Of a stretch of DNA of 64,000 nt, positions 55,057-64,000 are shown piece after piece. The DNA comes from Comamonadaceae bacterium 2PF (lineage in GTDB: Bacteria > Pseudomonadota > Gammaproteobacteria > Burkholderiales > Burkholderiaceae_C): positions 1 through 64,000 of the forward strand of contig SCMV01000001.1 in NCBI GenBank assembly GCA_005502875.1. Direction: 5' to 3'. How positions within the stretch are numbered: the stretch's first letter is position 1; each line of letters begins with the position of its first letter. Under the pieces are notes generated by a model. That model was not told where the DNA came from. It saw only the letters and a list, made by a program, of their open reading frames with translations, and made no database searches. A program made the position numbers and the translations under genes.

Positions 55057-57068
55057 GTGGCGCGGCGGCGCGTCGCCTGCCCGCGTCCGCTGCGGGTGAG
55101 CGGTCGGCGGGGCTCACGCCCAGGCCGGGACCCGTCTGGGGGAGCTACCCGATGCGGCCGGTGCCCAAATGGCCCAAGCAGGCCTTGCTGTCGGCCGGCA
55201 AGGCCTGGTTCGCTCAATGCGCAAGAGGCCAGGCGAAATCGGTGCGCGAGTTGTGCGCCAGCGTGCGTGTTCACCAAGCGCCTCTGCAGGCCATGTCGGA
55301 CGAGGCGCTGAAGCTCATGGCCTGGCAGGCCCGGGCCGGCTTGTTGCAGGCGGGTTTGACGGGCCACCCCTTGTCGCTGGCCCTGGCCGTGGTGTCGGAG
55401 GCGGTGCGACGCGAGCGCGGTTGGTGGCCGCGTGACACGCAGGTCGAGGCCGCGGCCTGGATGCTGCACAACCACCTCGTCGAGCTGGGCACCGGTGAAG
55501 GCAAGACCCTGGTGGCCCAGCTGGTGGGGGCCACGGCCGCGCTGGCCGGGGTGCCGGTGCACGTGCTCACCTCCAACGACTACCTGGCGCAACGAGACGC
55601 CGCCGAGGCGCGTGGCGTGTGCGACCGCCTGGGCCTGAGCGTGGGCTGCATCCAGCACGACGACAAACCCGATGCGCGCCGCCTCACCTACGCCTGCGAC
55701 CTGGCTTACGCCAGCGCTCGCGAGGTCGTCTTCGATCATTTGCGGGACCGGCTGGGTGCCTCGGAAGAAGGGCGGGGCAACCCCGCTGCGCACGAGCGGC
55801 CTGTGTTGCGCGGCCTGTGCATGGCCGTGCTGGACGAGGCCGACAGCCTGCTGATCGACGAGGCCTCCACGCCTTTGATCCTGTCGCAGCAGGTGCGCGA
55901 CGACGAGCTGCCCAGGTGGCGCCTGGCGCTGTTCCTGGCCCGCCAGATGAAGCCCGGTGAGCAGGTGATCGAAGCCGCTCCGGGCCGCTGGCAACTGACC
56001 GAGGCGGGCCGAGAATGGCTGGGCCAGCGCGCCCGCAACCTGGGCACGGAGTGGCAGCTGAGGCGTTTGCGCGAAGAGTGGTTGACGCAGGCCCTCAGCG
56101 CCCTGCATGCGTTCCAGCGCGATGTGGATTACGTGGTGCACGACGGCGAGATCCAGATCGTGGACGTGCACAGCGGTCGGCGAGCGCAGGGGCGCAGCTG
56201 GTCGCGCGGCCTGCATCAACTGATCGGCCTGAAAGAAGGGCTGCAGCCTGCGCCGGCCACGCAGACCTTGTTGCAGATGACCAGTCAGCAGTTCTTCCCG
56301 CGCTACCTGCGCCTGTGCGGGCAGAGCGGCACCTTGCGCGAGGCGCGCACCGAGTTGCTGGCCACGTACGGCCTGCCGGTTCTGTCCGTGGCGCCTCACC
56401 GGGTCAGCCTGCGCCGCGACCTGGGGCTGAGGGTGCACGTGCATGCCTCCGAGCATTGGCAGGCCGTGGCCGAGCGGGTGATGGCTTGTCGCGCGCGTGG
56501 GCAGCCGGTGCTGGTGGGCACCCGCTCGGTGGCCGACTCGGTGGCTTTGTCAGGCGTGCTTCAGTCGCTGGGGTGCGCGCACCGCGTGCTCAACGCCAGC
56601 CAGGACCAGGCCGAAGCCGAGGTGGTGGCCCTGGCCGGAGAGCCTGGTGCGGTGACGGTGGCCACACAGATGGCGGGGCGCGGCACCGATGTGCACATCG
56701 GCGACGCGGCGCAGGCTTTGGGCGGTTTGCACGTCATCGTCGCGGGCCTGCACCCGGCGCGGCGCATCGACCGGCAGCTGGCGGGGCGATGCGCACGGCG
56801 TGGCCAGCCTGGCACGCACGAGCGCTTGGTTCACCTCGGGGACGAGGGCTGGTCGCCATGGACGCCTGCCTGGCTCAAAACGACCCTCGCCGCGCTGCTG
56901 GAGCGCTGGCCAGGCCTGCTGGCACCCATCGCGCGCCTGGCGGTGCGCTGGGTGCAAGGTCGGCACGAAAGCGCCGCCGCACAGGCCCGCTGGGCCTTGC
57001 TGCAACAAGAAGAGCAACTGGCCAGCCAGCTCAGCTGGCGGGGGCGGCACCCCTGGGACCAGGCCTGA
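55053..57068 (+). CDS. SecA-like translocation ATPase, shortened
   Basis: 671 residues (housekeeping SecA about 900). Motor motifs are intact: Q-like TQVEAAAWML, Walker A GTGEGKT (146-152), Walker B DEADSLLIDEA (261-271) and MAGRGTDVHIG near 545. The SecA-specific block VDYVVHDGEIQIVDVHSGRR, then GRSWSRGLHQLIGLKEG, identifies it as SecA-related rather than a generic helicase. Differences: the late arginine-finger block GRSGRQGDPG reads GRCARRGQPG, and only ~80 residues follow it. The helical scaffold/two-helix finger, wing and zinc tail are therefore missing or very reduced. It is the third gene of the cassette before the LEPR-XLL giant protein and may drive its export with SecYEG or another partner. 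Confidence 0.87.
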   Translation: MSGAAARRLPASAAGERSAGLTPRPGPVWGSYPMRPVPKWPKQALLSAGKAWFAQCARGQAKSVRELCASVRVHQAPLQAMSDEALKLMAWQARAGLLQAGLTGHPLSLALAVVSEAVRRERGWWPRDTQVEAAAWMLHNHLVELGTGEGKTLVAQLVGATAALAGVPVHVLTSNDYLAQRDAAEARGVCDRLGLSVGCIQHDDKPDARRLTYACDLAYASAREVVFDHLRDRLGASEEGRGNPAAHERPVLRGLCMAVLDEADSLLIDEASTPLILSQQVRDDELPRWRLALFLARQMKPGEQVIEAAPGRWQLTEAGREWLGQRARNLGTEWQLRRLREEWLTQALSALHAFQRDVDYVVHDGEIQIVDVHSGRRAQGRSWSRGLHQLIGLKEGLQPAPATQTLLQMTSQQFFPRYLRLCGQSGTLREARTELLATYGLPVLSVAPHRVSLRRDLGLRVHVHASEHWQAVAERVMACRARGQPVLVGTRSVADSVALSGVLQSLGCAHRVLNASQDQAEAEVVALAGEPGAVTVATQMAGRGTDVHIGDAAQALGGLHVIVAGLHPARRIDRQLAGRCARRGQPGTHERLVHLGDEGWSPWTPAWLKTTLAALLERWPGLLAPIARLAVRWVQGRHESAAAQARWALLQQEEQLASQLSWRGRHPWDQA

Positions 57069-57232
57069 GCCCGGGCTTTCCCCTGATCTGCCAGGGATCG
57101 CCGGCGGTATTTCGGTTTTCGTGACGCATCGCACGGGACCACGATGAGAAGGTGCCGATCAGAGGGTCAAGCCCCTTCTGCTGGCCGATGCCTTGTGAGA
57201 CAACTCGAAGCAGGTCTGCCCCGCCTGTCCCC

Positions 57233-60200
57233 ATGTTCCGCCGACGTCCCACCCCCGCCCGCGCCGCGCCCTTGCCTCGCCTCCTTGTGGAGGAGCTGGA
57301 GCCACGCGTGCTGTTCTCGGCGGATGCGGAAGCGGTGCTGCCGGGCGTGAGCTGGCAGCCCGACCAGGCGGCCGGTCAGCAGGTCGAGGCCACCTTGTTG
57401 AGCGCGCACCAGGTGCGAAGCGCCAGCGAAGCAGACACCACGGGATCGCAATCCGCGACGCCCAGACACGAGGTGGCGTTCGTCGATGGGGGCATCGACG
57501 ACGCGGAGCAACTCATCGCCTTGCTGCAGCAACAGGCCCAGGCCGATGGCCGCGTCCTCGATGTGGTCCGGCTGGACGCCAACGTGGATGGCCTGCAGCA
57601 AGTCAGCGACTGGTTGGCCCAGCATCAGGACCTGGACGCGGTCCACGTGTTCAGCCACGGCCAGGCGGGCTCGCTGCAGCTGGGCTCGTCGGTGCTCGAC
57701 AGCGCCACCTTGGCCGAGCGGGCCGGCGAGGTCGTGCAGTGGTCGCAAGCCTTTGGTGAAGATGGCGACTTGCTGCTCTACGGTTGCGACCTGGCCGCCA
57801 GCGCCGATGGCCGGCAGTTGCTGTCGGACCTGTCCTTGCTGACCGGCGCCGACGTGGCCGCTAGCGAAGACCGAACGGGCGCCAGCGCACTCGGAGGGGA
57901 CTGGGTGCTGGAGCAGCGCGTCGGGCAGGTCGAGACAGCGGTGGCGCTGGGCGAGGGCTTGCAGGCCCAGTGGCAAGGCACGCTGGCCACGGCCACCTTC
58001 CAGCAGGGTGTCTCCAGCTACACGGGCACGCAGGACACCTACATCAACAGCGGCGCACCCAGCACGGCCAATGGAGCCGGCACGGAACTCATCCTGACCG
58101 GCAACACCGGCCAGCAGATGCTGCTGCGCTTTGACAACCTCATCGCCGGGTCGGGAGGCACCATTCCGGCTGGCTCGACCATCAACTCGGCGACCCTGCA
58201 GTTGCGCATCACGCAAGACGGCACGGGGCAGGGCTACCTGAACCGCATCCTGAGCAGCAACTGGGATGAGAACTCGACCTGGAACTCCTTGGGCAATGGC
58301 ATCTCGCTCGATGGTGTCGAGGCCTCGAGCACATCAGACGGCAGCAACGACCTCAGCAACAACAACAGCTACACCACCTTCACCGTGACCAGCACGGTGC
58401 AGGCCTGGGCCAACGGCGCTGCCAACCTGGGCTGGGTGCTCTACACCGATGGCAACGAGTGGAACATCGCGAGTTCAGAGAACGGCACCTCGGCCTACCG
58501 CCCGCTGCTGACCATCAACTACACCGCGCCCACGCCACCTGCGGTGGACCTCAATGGCGGTGTGGTGGGCACGGGCTATTCGGCCGCCTACTTCGAGAAC
58601 ACGCCCGTCAACATCACCAGCAGCACCCTGGCGACGGTGACGGCTGGCACCAACGGCGTCAGCCCCAACCTCAGTGGCATGACGGTGACCATCAGCAACA
58701 TCCAGAACGCGGGTCTGGAGTCGCTGCTGGCCGATGTCACGGGCACGAACATCAGCAAGTCGTACAACGCGGCCACGGGTGTGCTCACGCTCAGCGGCAG
58801 CGACACGGCGGCCAACTACCAGCAGGTGCTGCGCACCATCCAGTACGACAACGCCTCCGACCACCCGAGCACCACCACCCGCACGATCAACTTCGTGGCG
58901 ATGGACCCCTATGGTGGCAACAGCGCGACCGCGACGGCCTCGGTCACCGTCACGCGCGTCAACGATGCACCGGTCATCACCAGCAATGGCGGCGGCGCCA
59001 CCGCCAACATCAACGTCAACGAGACCCTCACGGCGGTGACCACGGTGGTGGCCACGGACGCCGAAGGCACGGCCATCACCTACAGCCTGGGCGGCATCGA
59101 CGCGTCGTTGTTCAACCTCAACAGCAGCACGGGCGTGCTGACCTTCAAGAACGCGCCTGACTTCGAAAACCCTCAGGACAACGGCGGCAACAACGTCTAC
59201 AACGTGACCGTGTACGCCAGCGACAGCCTGCTGCTGGACCAGCAGGACATCGCCATCACGGTGCTCGACATGCCGACCACGCTGGTGGTCGACACCACGG
59301 CCGACACCAACGACACCGGCCTGGGCACGGGCTTCAACGTCGAGCAACTCAACGCCAGCAAGGGCACGGACGGCAAGGTGTCGCTGCGCGAGGCCATCAT
59401 CGCGGCCAACAACACGGCTGGGCTGAACACGGTCACCTTCAACATCACGGGCTCGACGGGGGCTTACGGTGAATACACCATCACCGTGAGCTCGACGCTG
59501 CCGACCATCTCGGACGCCATCTACCTGAACGCAGCATCACAGGCCGGCTACACCACGCATCCGCTGATCGTGCTCGACGGCGAAGGCGGCAGCGGCATCG
59601 GATTGACGTTGGGGGCGACGGCCGATGGCAGCACCATCCGCGGCTTCGTGATCCGCGATTTCTCGGCCGACGGCATCCACATCGTCTCCGGCTCGGACAA
59701 CCACACCATCGTTGGCAACTACATCGGCAGCTTCAACGCCGATGGCAGCAACGCCGGCGCTGGCGAGCGCAACCTGTCCGAAGGCATCGAGAGCTACGGC
59801 GCCAACGTGCTGATCGGGGGCACGACGGCGGCCGATCGCAACGTCATCTCAGGCAACGCCTCGGCCTACAACGTCTACCTGGCCAGCGGTGCCAACGGCA
59901 CCACCGTGAGCGGCAATTACATCGGCACCGATGCCGCCGGCACCAGCGCCTTCACCAGCACCAACGGCGCCTACGGGATCATGCTGGAGACCTCTGCCAG
60001 CAACGTCACCATTGGCGGCACGGCGGCCGGTGCGGGCAACGTGATCTCGGGCTTCAGCAACCGGGGCGTGTGGGTCACCACCACGGGCACGGTGACCGTG
60101 CAGGGCAACAAGATCGGCACCGATGTCACCGGCACCATCGACCTGGGCAACACGGGCTACGGCCTGTACGTGGACGACGGCGGCACCGTCACCATCGGCG

Positions 60201-63200
60201 GCACGGCGGCGGGTGCGGGCAACCTGGTGTCGGGCAACGACGGCGGTGGCATCTACGTGGGTGGCAGCGTGACGGCCACCCTGCAGGGCAACATCGTGGG
60301 CTTGAACGCCAGCGGCACGGCGGCGCTGGGCAACACGGGTGTGGGCATTTACCTGACCAGCAGCAACGCCACCACGGTGGGCGGCGGCACCACGGCGGCG
60401 CGCAACATCGTCTCGGGCAACAGCTCGCATGGCATCGAGGTGCAAAGCAGCCCGGTTGCCGGGCATCGGATCCTGGGCAACCACATCGGGGTGGGCGCCG
60501 ATGGCGTGACCTTGTTGGGCAACGGCGGGGCGGGCGTCTACATCAACGCCCACTACGTCATCGTGGGTGGCAAGAACGCGGGCGAGGGCAACGTCATCGC
60601 GGGCAATGGTGGTGACGGCATCGCCGTGGTCGGTGGACACACCAATTTCTACTACCGCAACAGCATCCACAGCAACGCTGGTCTGGGCGTTGACCTGGAC
60701 AACGATGGCGTCACGCTCAACGACACCAACGACGGCGACGGCGGGGCCAACTACCGCAACAACTTCCCGGTCATCACCTCGGTGGTGACGAGTGGCGGCA
60801 GCACGCGCATCAATGGCGCGATCGACTGGTACACGGGCGGTGCCACGATCTACATCGAGTTTTTCGCCAACGACGTGGTCGATGCGTCAGGCCACGGCGA
60901 GGGCAAGACCTACCTCGGCTTCGTGCAGGTCACCACCGATGCGAGCGGCAACGCCAGCTTCTCGCTGGACGTCTCGGGTGTCAGCGTGGGTCAATGGGTC
61001 ACGGCGATCGCCAACACGGAGACCACCTACCCAGGCGCTTCCGAGTTCGCGCTGGCGGTGCAAGCCGTGGCGCCCGCCAACGGGCCACGCGGCAAGCTCA
61101 TCTGGAACAACAACGATCAGTTCTACCAGTACTACGCCGACTGGTTCGGTGGCAGCACCGGCTTTGGCGGCACAGGGGTCAACGGGTTGGGCTTTGGCGA
61201 TGACATCTCGATGCTGGCCGCCGCCGAATCACCCGTGCGCGAAGAGATCATCTTCATCGGCTCGGCCGACGTCTCGGGCAAGGTGCTTGCGGGGGTGTGG
61301 GACGGGCAGAATTGGTCGTCGGTGCTGAGCATCCCGATCGCTGACCCGAGCGACTTCTCATCTCAGTACAACAACTTTGCCCTGGCGTATGACGAGGTCA
61401 GCGGCGACGCCATGCTGGTGTGGAGCAATGGCACCACGGGCACCGCCGGGCTGTCGTACGCGACCTGGAACGGCACCAGCTGGTCATCCATCCAGACCAT
61501 CACCGCACCCGTCAGTGGCGAGCCTGTTCACATGCAGCTGGCGGCGCACCCCTCCAGCCACGAGATGATCCTGGTGGCGCACACCAACGCGGCCAGCAAC
61601 AACGAGTACGCCGTGGTGTGGAATGGCAGCAGCTGGGGCAACAGCCAGGTGCTGGGCAGCAACACCAGCCGGCAGTTCTTCGAGCTCAACGTGGCCTACG
61701 AAAAGCAAAGCGGCCAGGCCATGGTGGTGTATGACGCGTCGGCCTCCGACAGCTCGGCCATTCAGTACCGCACCTGGAGCGGCAGCAGCTGGAGCGCCGA
61801 GCAAAGCTTGTCTGCGCCAGCAGGTGTGACGTCCACCTCTGAGTTGCACACCGTGGTGCTGGTGAGCGACCCCAGCAGCGACCGCCTGGCGCTGGCCGGC
61901 AAAAACGCCGCCAACCAGGTCTGGCTGCAGGTGTGGGACGGCAGCAGCTGGGACGGCGGCTTGCTGGCGACGTCGTCGGGCGTGACCCTGACCGATCACC
62001 ACGCCACCATGGCGCTGGCCTTCGAGAGCCAGTCGGGTGACCTGCTCGCGGCCTACGGCACGAACACCGGTCCCTCGGTTTACTACCGCACCTGGACGGC
62101 CGGTGGCGGTTGGTCGGCCCAGGGCACCGGCCCCAGCATGGGCGGCACCGATGTGCCCTACGTCGTCAAGCTGTACGCCGACCCTTACAGCGACACCATC
62201 ATGCTGGGCGTGCAGGACAACGCGTCCGACCTCAACATGGTCGCCTGGGATGGCTCGGGCTGGGGCAGCGTGAACACGCTCGACGCCGCCACCGGCTTCA
62301 CCTACCGCGAGAACTTCACCTTCGTCTGGTACCGCGACTCGGCGGTGATCTCCTACCTCGACGGCGACAGCCTGAGCTACCAGGAAGACGCCGGTGCCGT
62401 CGTGCTCGACCAGGGCACCTCGGCCAACCTGACCATGGGCAACGACGCCGATTACGACGGGGCGGTGCTGACGGTGTCTTTCACCTCAGGCAGCACCGCC
62501 GGCGAAGACGTGCTGGGCGTGCGCAACCAAGGCAGTGCTGCGGGGCAGGTGGGCGTCAGCGGTGCCAACATCACCTACGGCGGGGTGGTGATCGGCACGT
62601 TCACCGGAGGCTCGGGCGGCACGCCCTTGAGCATCTCGTTCAACGTCAATGCGAGCGATGTGGCCGCCACCGCGGTGCTGCGCAACATCACCTACGCCAA
62701 CACCAACACCAGCACGCCCGACACCACCAGTCGCGTGGTGCGCTTCGTGGCGCAGACTCCATTGGGGCACACCAGCGCCCACAACGAGGTGACGGTGCAG
62801 GTGCAAGCCGTCAACGATGCGCCGGTCAACACGGTGCCGGGCGCGCAGTCGGTCAACGAAGACGCCAGCCTGACCTTCTCGTCAGGCAACGGCAACCGCA
62901 TCAACGTGAGCGATGCGGATGCCGCCAGCGGCAACATCGAGGTGCAGCTCTCGGTGGACCATGGCGTGCTCAACGTGCCCGGCTGGGCCGCCACCACGGC
63001 ATCGAGCCTGACCCTGACTGGCACCGTGGCCCAGGTGCAAGCCTGGCTGGCCAGCGTCGTCTACACCCCAACAGCCCAGTACAGCGGCGCCGACACGCTC
63101 ACGGTCACCACCAGCGACCTGGGCAACTCCGGCACCGGTGGTGCCGCGACCGACGTGGACACCGTCACCATCAACGTCAACGCGGTGAACGACGCTCCGG

Positions 63201-64000
63201 TCATCACCAGCGATGGCGCAGGGGCGAGCGCTTCGGTGTCGGTCAACGAAGGCAGCACCGCCGTCACCACCGTGACCGCCTCGGATGCCGATGGCGACAC
63301 GCTCGTCTACAGCATCGTCGGTGGTGCCGATGCAGGCCGATTCACCATCAACGCCAGCACCGGTGCGCTGAGCTTTGCGATCGCGCCTGACCATGAAGCC
63401 CCGCTCGACGCCAACGGCGACAACCTCTACGAGGTCAGCGTTCGCGTCAGCGATGGCACGGTGCATGACACCCAGGACATCGCGGTCACGGTCAACGACC
63501 TCAACGACAACGCCCCGGTCATCACCAGCAATGGTGGTGGTGCCAGCGACGCGGTCAGCCAGGTCGAAGGTGCCACCGCCGTCACCACCGTGACCGCCAC
63601 CGATGCCGATGGCGACACCTTGAGCTACCACATCGTCGGCGGCGCCGACGCCGCGCAGTTCCAGATCAACGCCACCACCGGCGCGCTGAGCTTCGTGAGC
63701 GCACCTGACTTCGAGTCGCCGACTGACGCGGGTGGCAACAACGTCTACGACGTGGTCGTGGAGGTGCGCGATGGCGTGAACACCGACACGCAGACACTGG
63801 CCATCACCATCACCGATGGCAACGACCAGGCCCCCGTCATCACCAGCGATGGCGGCGGTGCCAGCGCGAACCTGAACATCGATGAAAACACCACCGCCGT
63901 GACCACAGGCACGGCCACCGATGGCGACAGCGTGGGCACGCTGAGTTGGCGCATCGCCGGTGGGGCCGATGCGGCACGCTTTGTCATCGACAGCGGAACC
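57233..64000 (+). CDS. LEPR-XLL/DUF4347 giant surface protein (3' end outside the window)
   Basis: The frame is open for 2256 codons and continues past the window. Residues 22-31 are LEPRVLFSAD, the LEPR-XLL N-terminal tag of large repetitive surface proteins. DUF4347 follows at about 79-250 (VAFVDGGIDDAEQLIALLQ, then FSHGQAGSLQLGSSVL and LLLYGCDLA). Then come a DNRLRE-like domain (255-433), cadherin/Ig-like repeats, a CSLREA-type start (VSLREAIIAANNTAG) with right-handed beta-helix turns (682-1172), beta-propeller-like sheets with repeated SSW/SGSSWS (1286-1702), and cadherin-like repeats (VNDAPVITSDGAG, NDNAPVITSNGGG) to the end. No normal signal peptide is visible. The ATG at 57233 suits the family; in-frame ATG 57188 and GTG 57152 are alternatives. 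Confidence 0.9.
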   Translation, partial: MFRRRPTPARAAPLPRLLVEELEPRVLFSADAEAVLPGVSWQPDQAAGQQVEATLLSAHQVRSASEADTTGSQSATPRHEVAFVDGGIDDAEQLIALLQQQAQADGRVLDVVRLDANVDGLQQVSDWLAQHQDLDAVHVFSHGQAGSLQLGSSVLDSATLAERAGEVVQWSQAFGEDGDLLLYGCDLAASADGRQLLSDLSLLTGADVAASEDRTGASALGGDWVLEQRVGQVETAVALGEGLQAQWQGTLATATFQQGVSSYTGTQDTYINSGAPSTANGAGTELILTGNTGQQMLLRFDNLIAGSGGTIPAGSTINSATLQLRITQDGTGQGYLNRILSSNWDENSTWNSLGNGISLDGVEASSTSDGSNDLSNNNSYTTFTVTSTVQAWANGAANLGWVLYTDGNEWNIASSENGTSAYRPLLTINYTAPTPPAVDLNGGVVGTGYSAAYFENTPVNITSSTLATVTAGTNGVSPNLSGMTVTISNIQNAGLESLLADVTGTNISKSYNAATGVLTLSGSDTAANYQQVLRTIQYDNASDHPSTTTRTINFVAMDPYGGNSATATASVTVTRVNDAPVITSNGGGATANINVNETLTAVTTVVATDAEGTAITYSLGGIDASLFNLNSSTGVLTFKNAPDFENPQDNGGNNVYNVTVYASDSLLLDQQDIAITVLDMPTTLVVDTTADTNDTGLGTGFNVEQLNASKGTDGKVSLREAIIAANNTAGLNTVTFNITGSTGAYGEYTITVSSTLPTISDAIYLNAASQAGYTTHPLIVLDGEGGSGIGLTLGATADGSTIRGFVIRDFSADGIHIVSGSDNHTIVGNYIGSFNADGSNAGAGERNLSEGIESYGANVLIGGTTAADRNVISGNASAYNVYLASGANGTTVSGNYIGTDAAGTSAFTSTNGAYGIMLETSASNVTIGGTAAGAGNVISGFSNRGVWVTTTGTVTVQGNKIGTDVTGTIDLGNTGYGLYVDDGGTVTIGGTAAGAGNLVSGNDGGGIYVGGSVTATLQGNIVGLNASGTAALGNTGVGIYLTSSNATTVGGGTTAARNIVSGNSSHGIEVQSSPVAGHRILGNHIGVGADGVTLLGNGGAGVYINAHYVIVGGKNAGEGNVIAGNGGDGIAVVGGHTNFYYRNSIHSNAGLGVDLDNDGVTLNDTNDGDGGANYRNNFPVITSVVTSGGSTRINGAIDWYTGGATIYIEFFANDVVDASGHGEGKTYLGFVQVTTDASGNASFSLDVSGVSVGQWVTAIANTETTYPGASEFALAVQAVAPANGPRGKLIWNNNDQFYQYYADWFGGSTGFGGTGVNGLGFGDDISMLAAAESPVREEIIFIGSADVSGKVLAGVWDGQNWSSVLSIPIADPSDFSSQYNNFALAYDEVSGDAMLVWSNGTTGTAGLSYATWNGTSWSSIQTITAPVSGEPVHMQLAAHPSSHEMILVAHTNAASNNEYAVVWNGSSWGNSQVLGSNTSRQFFELNVAYEKQSGQAMVVYDASASDSSAIQYRTWSGSSWSAEQSLSAPAGVTSTSELHTVVLVSDPSSDRLALAGKNAANQVWLQVWDGSSWDGGLLATSSGVTLTDHHATMALAFESQSGDLLAAYGTNTGPSVYYRTWTAGGGWSAQGTGPSMGGTDVPYVVKLYADPYSDTIMLGVQDNASDLNMVAWDGSGWGSVNTLDAATGFTYRENFTFVWYRDSAVISYLDGDSLSYQEDAGAVVLDQGTSANLTMGNDADYDGAVLTVSFTSGSTAGEDVLGVRNQGSAAGQVGVSGANITYGGVVIGTFTGGSGGTPLSISFNVNASDVAATAVLRNITYANTNTSTPDTTSRVVRFVAQTPLGHTSAHNEVTVQVQAVNDAPVNTVPGAQSVNEDASLTFSSGNGNRINVSDADAASGNIEVQLSVDHGVLNVPGWAATTASSLTLTGTVAQVQAWLASVVYTPTAQYSGADTLTVTTSDLGNSGTGGAATDVDTVTINVNAVNDAPVITSDGAGASASVSVNEGSTAVTTVTASDADGDTLVYSIVGGADAGRFTINASTGALSFAIAPDHEAPLDANGDNLYEVSVRVSDGTVHDTQDIAVTVNDLNDNAPVITSNGGGASDAVSQVEGATAVTTVTATDADGDTLSYHIVGGADAAQFQINATTGALSFVSAPDFESPTDAGGNNVYDVVVEVRDGVNTDTQTLAITITDGNDQAPVITSDGGGASANLNIDENTTAVTTGTATDGDSVGTLSWRIAGGADAARFVIDSGT

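Noticed and set aside
55053-57068. Housekeeping SecA
   Set aside because: It is about 230 residues short, lacks the zinc tail, has an altered late motor motif and is embedded in an accessory operon.
1-64000. tRNA, rRNA or insertion-sequence elements
   Set aside because: I looked at the gaps between genes and saw no cloverleaf-like sequence, rRNA segment, transposase or terminal inverted repeats; a tRNAscan/Infernal run would settle it.

Overview
The window is high-GC bacterial chromosome with densely packed, mostly conserved genes. The leuS-lptE-holA order, the split proton-translocating transhydrogenase, the nudJ-mnmA pair, PEP-CTERM proteins and a LEPR-XLL giant protein all point to a betaproteobacterium of the order Burkholderiales. 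The Leptothrix/Rubrivivax/Aquabacterium neighbourhood is my inference from gene content; nothing in the window proves genus. I saw no rRNA, tRNA, CRISPR array, phage or insertion sequence.

Layout. 1-6.2 kb (minus strand): leuS, lptE, holA and a condensation-domain acyltransferase-like gene. 6.3-9.9 kb: a secreted ankyrin-repeat protein and a DUF502 membrane protein, divergent. 9.9-13.3 kb (minus): glutathione S-transferase, a PF10118 'metal-dependent hydrolase' and an EphD-like alpha/beta-hydrolase/SDR fusion. 13.6-16.3 kb: glpR and glpD, divergent, with a run of 12 C between them. 16.3-23.3 kb: an AraC-type regulator, an SDR, an MBL-fold protein, an epimerase and a double-hotdog thioesterase, which look like an uncharacterised pathway for a lipid or other hydrophobic compound. 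Between epimerase and thioesterase lie two oppositely oriented PEP-CTERM genes around a chimeric duplication scar. 23.3-29.9 kb: PIN protein, sugar dehydrogenase/cytochrome/calcium-repeat fusion, mnmA, nudJ and two lipoproteins. 30.1-33.4 kb: the pnt operon with panD inside it. 33.5-36.4 kb: a TacAT-type toxin-antitoxin pair with an obvious operator, a lipoprotein and a glycosyltransferase.

36.4-49.8 kb (minus) is a complete type I secretion locus apart from the outer-membrane channel: HlyB-type ABC exporter, HlyD-type adaptor, a small AT-rich gene of unknown function, and a 3036-residue RTX protein. The RTX protein has a non-RTX, membrane-segment-bearing N-terminus, a nine-module array of a 46-residue super-repeat, eleven larger macro-repeats and a standard type I C-terminal signal.

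51.4-64 kb (plus) is the part most likely to be a poorly described system. Three tightly packed genes encode a GAF-domain/HlyD adaptor fusion, a PqqD-like/M50 protease/biotinyl-lipoyl fusion, and a shortened SecA-like motor. They precede a giant surface protein (at least 2256 residues, running off the window) that begins with a LEPR-XLL tag and a DUF4347 domain, followed by DNRLRE-like, beta-helix, beta-propeller-like and cadherin-like repeats. My reading is a dedicated maturation/export pathway for LEPR-XLL giant adhesins, separate from the type I locus next door. That is an inference from domain content and gene order.
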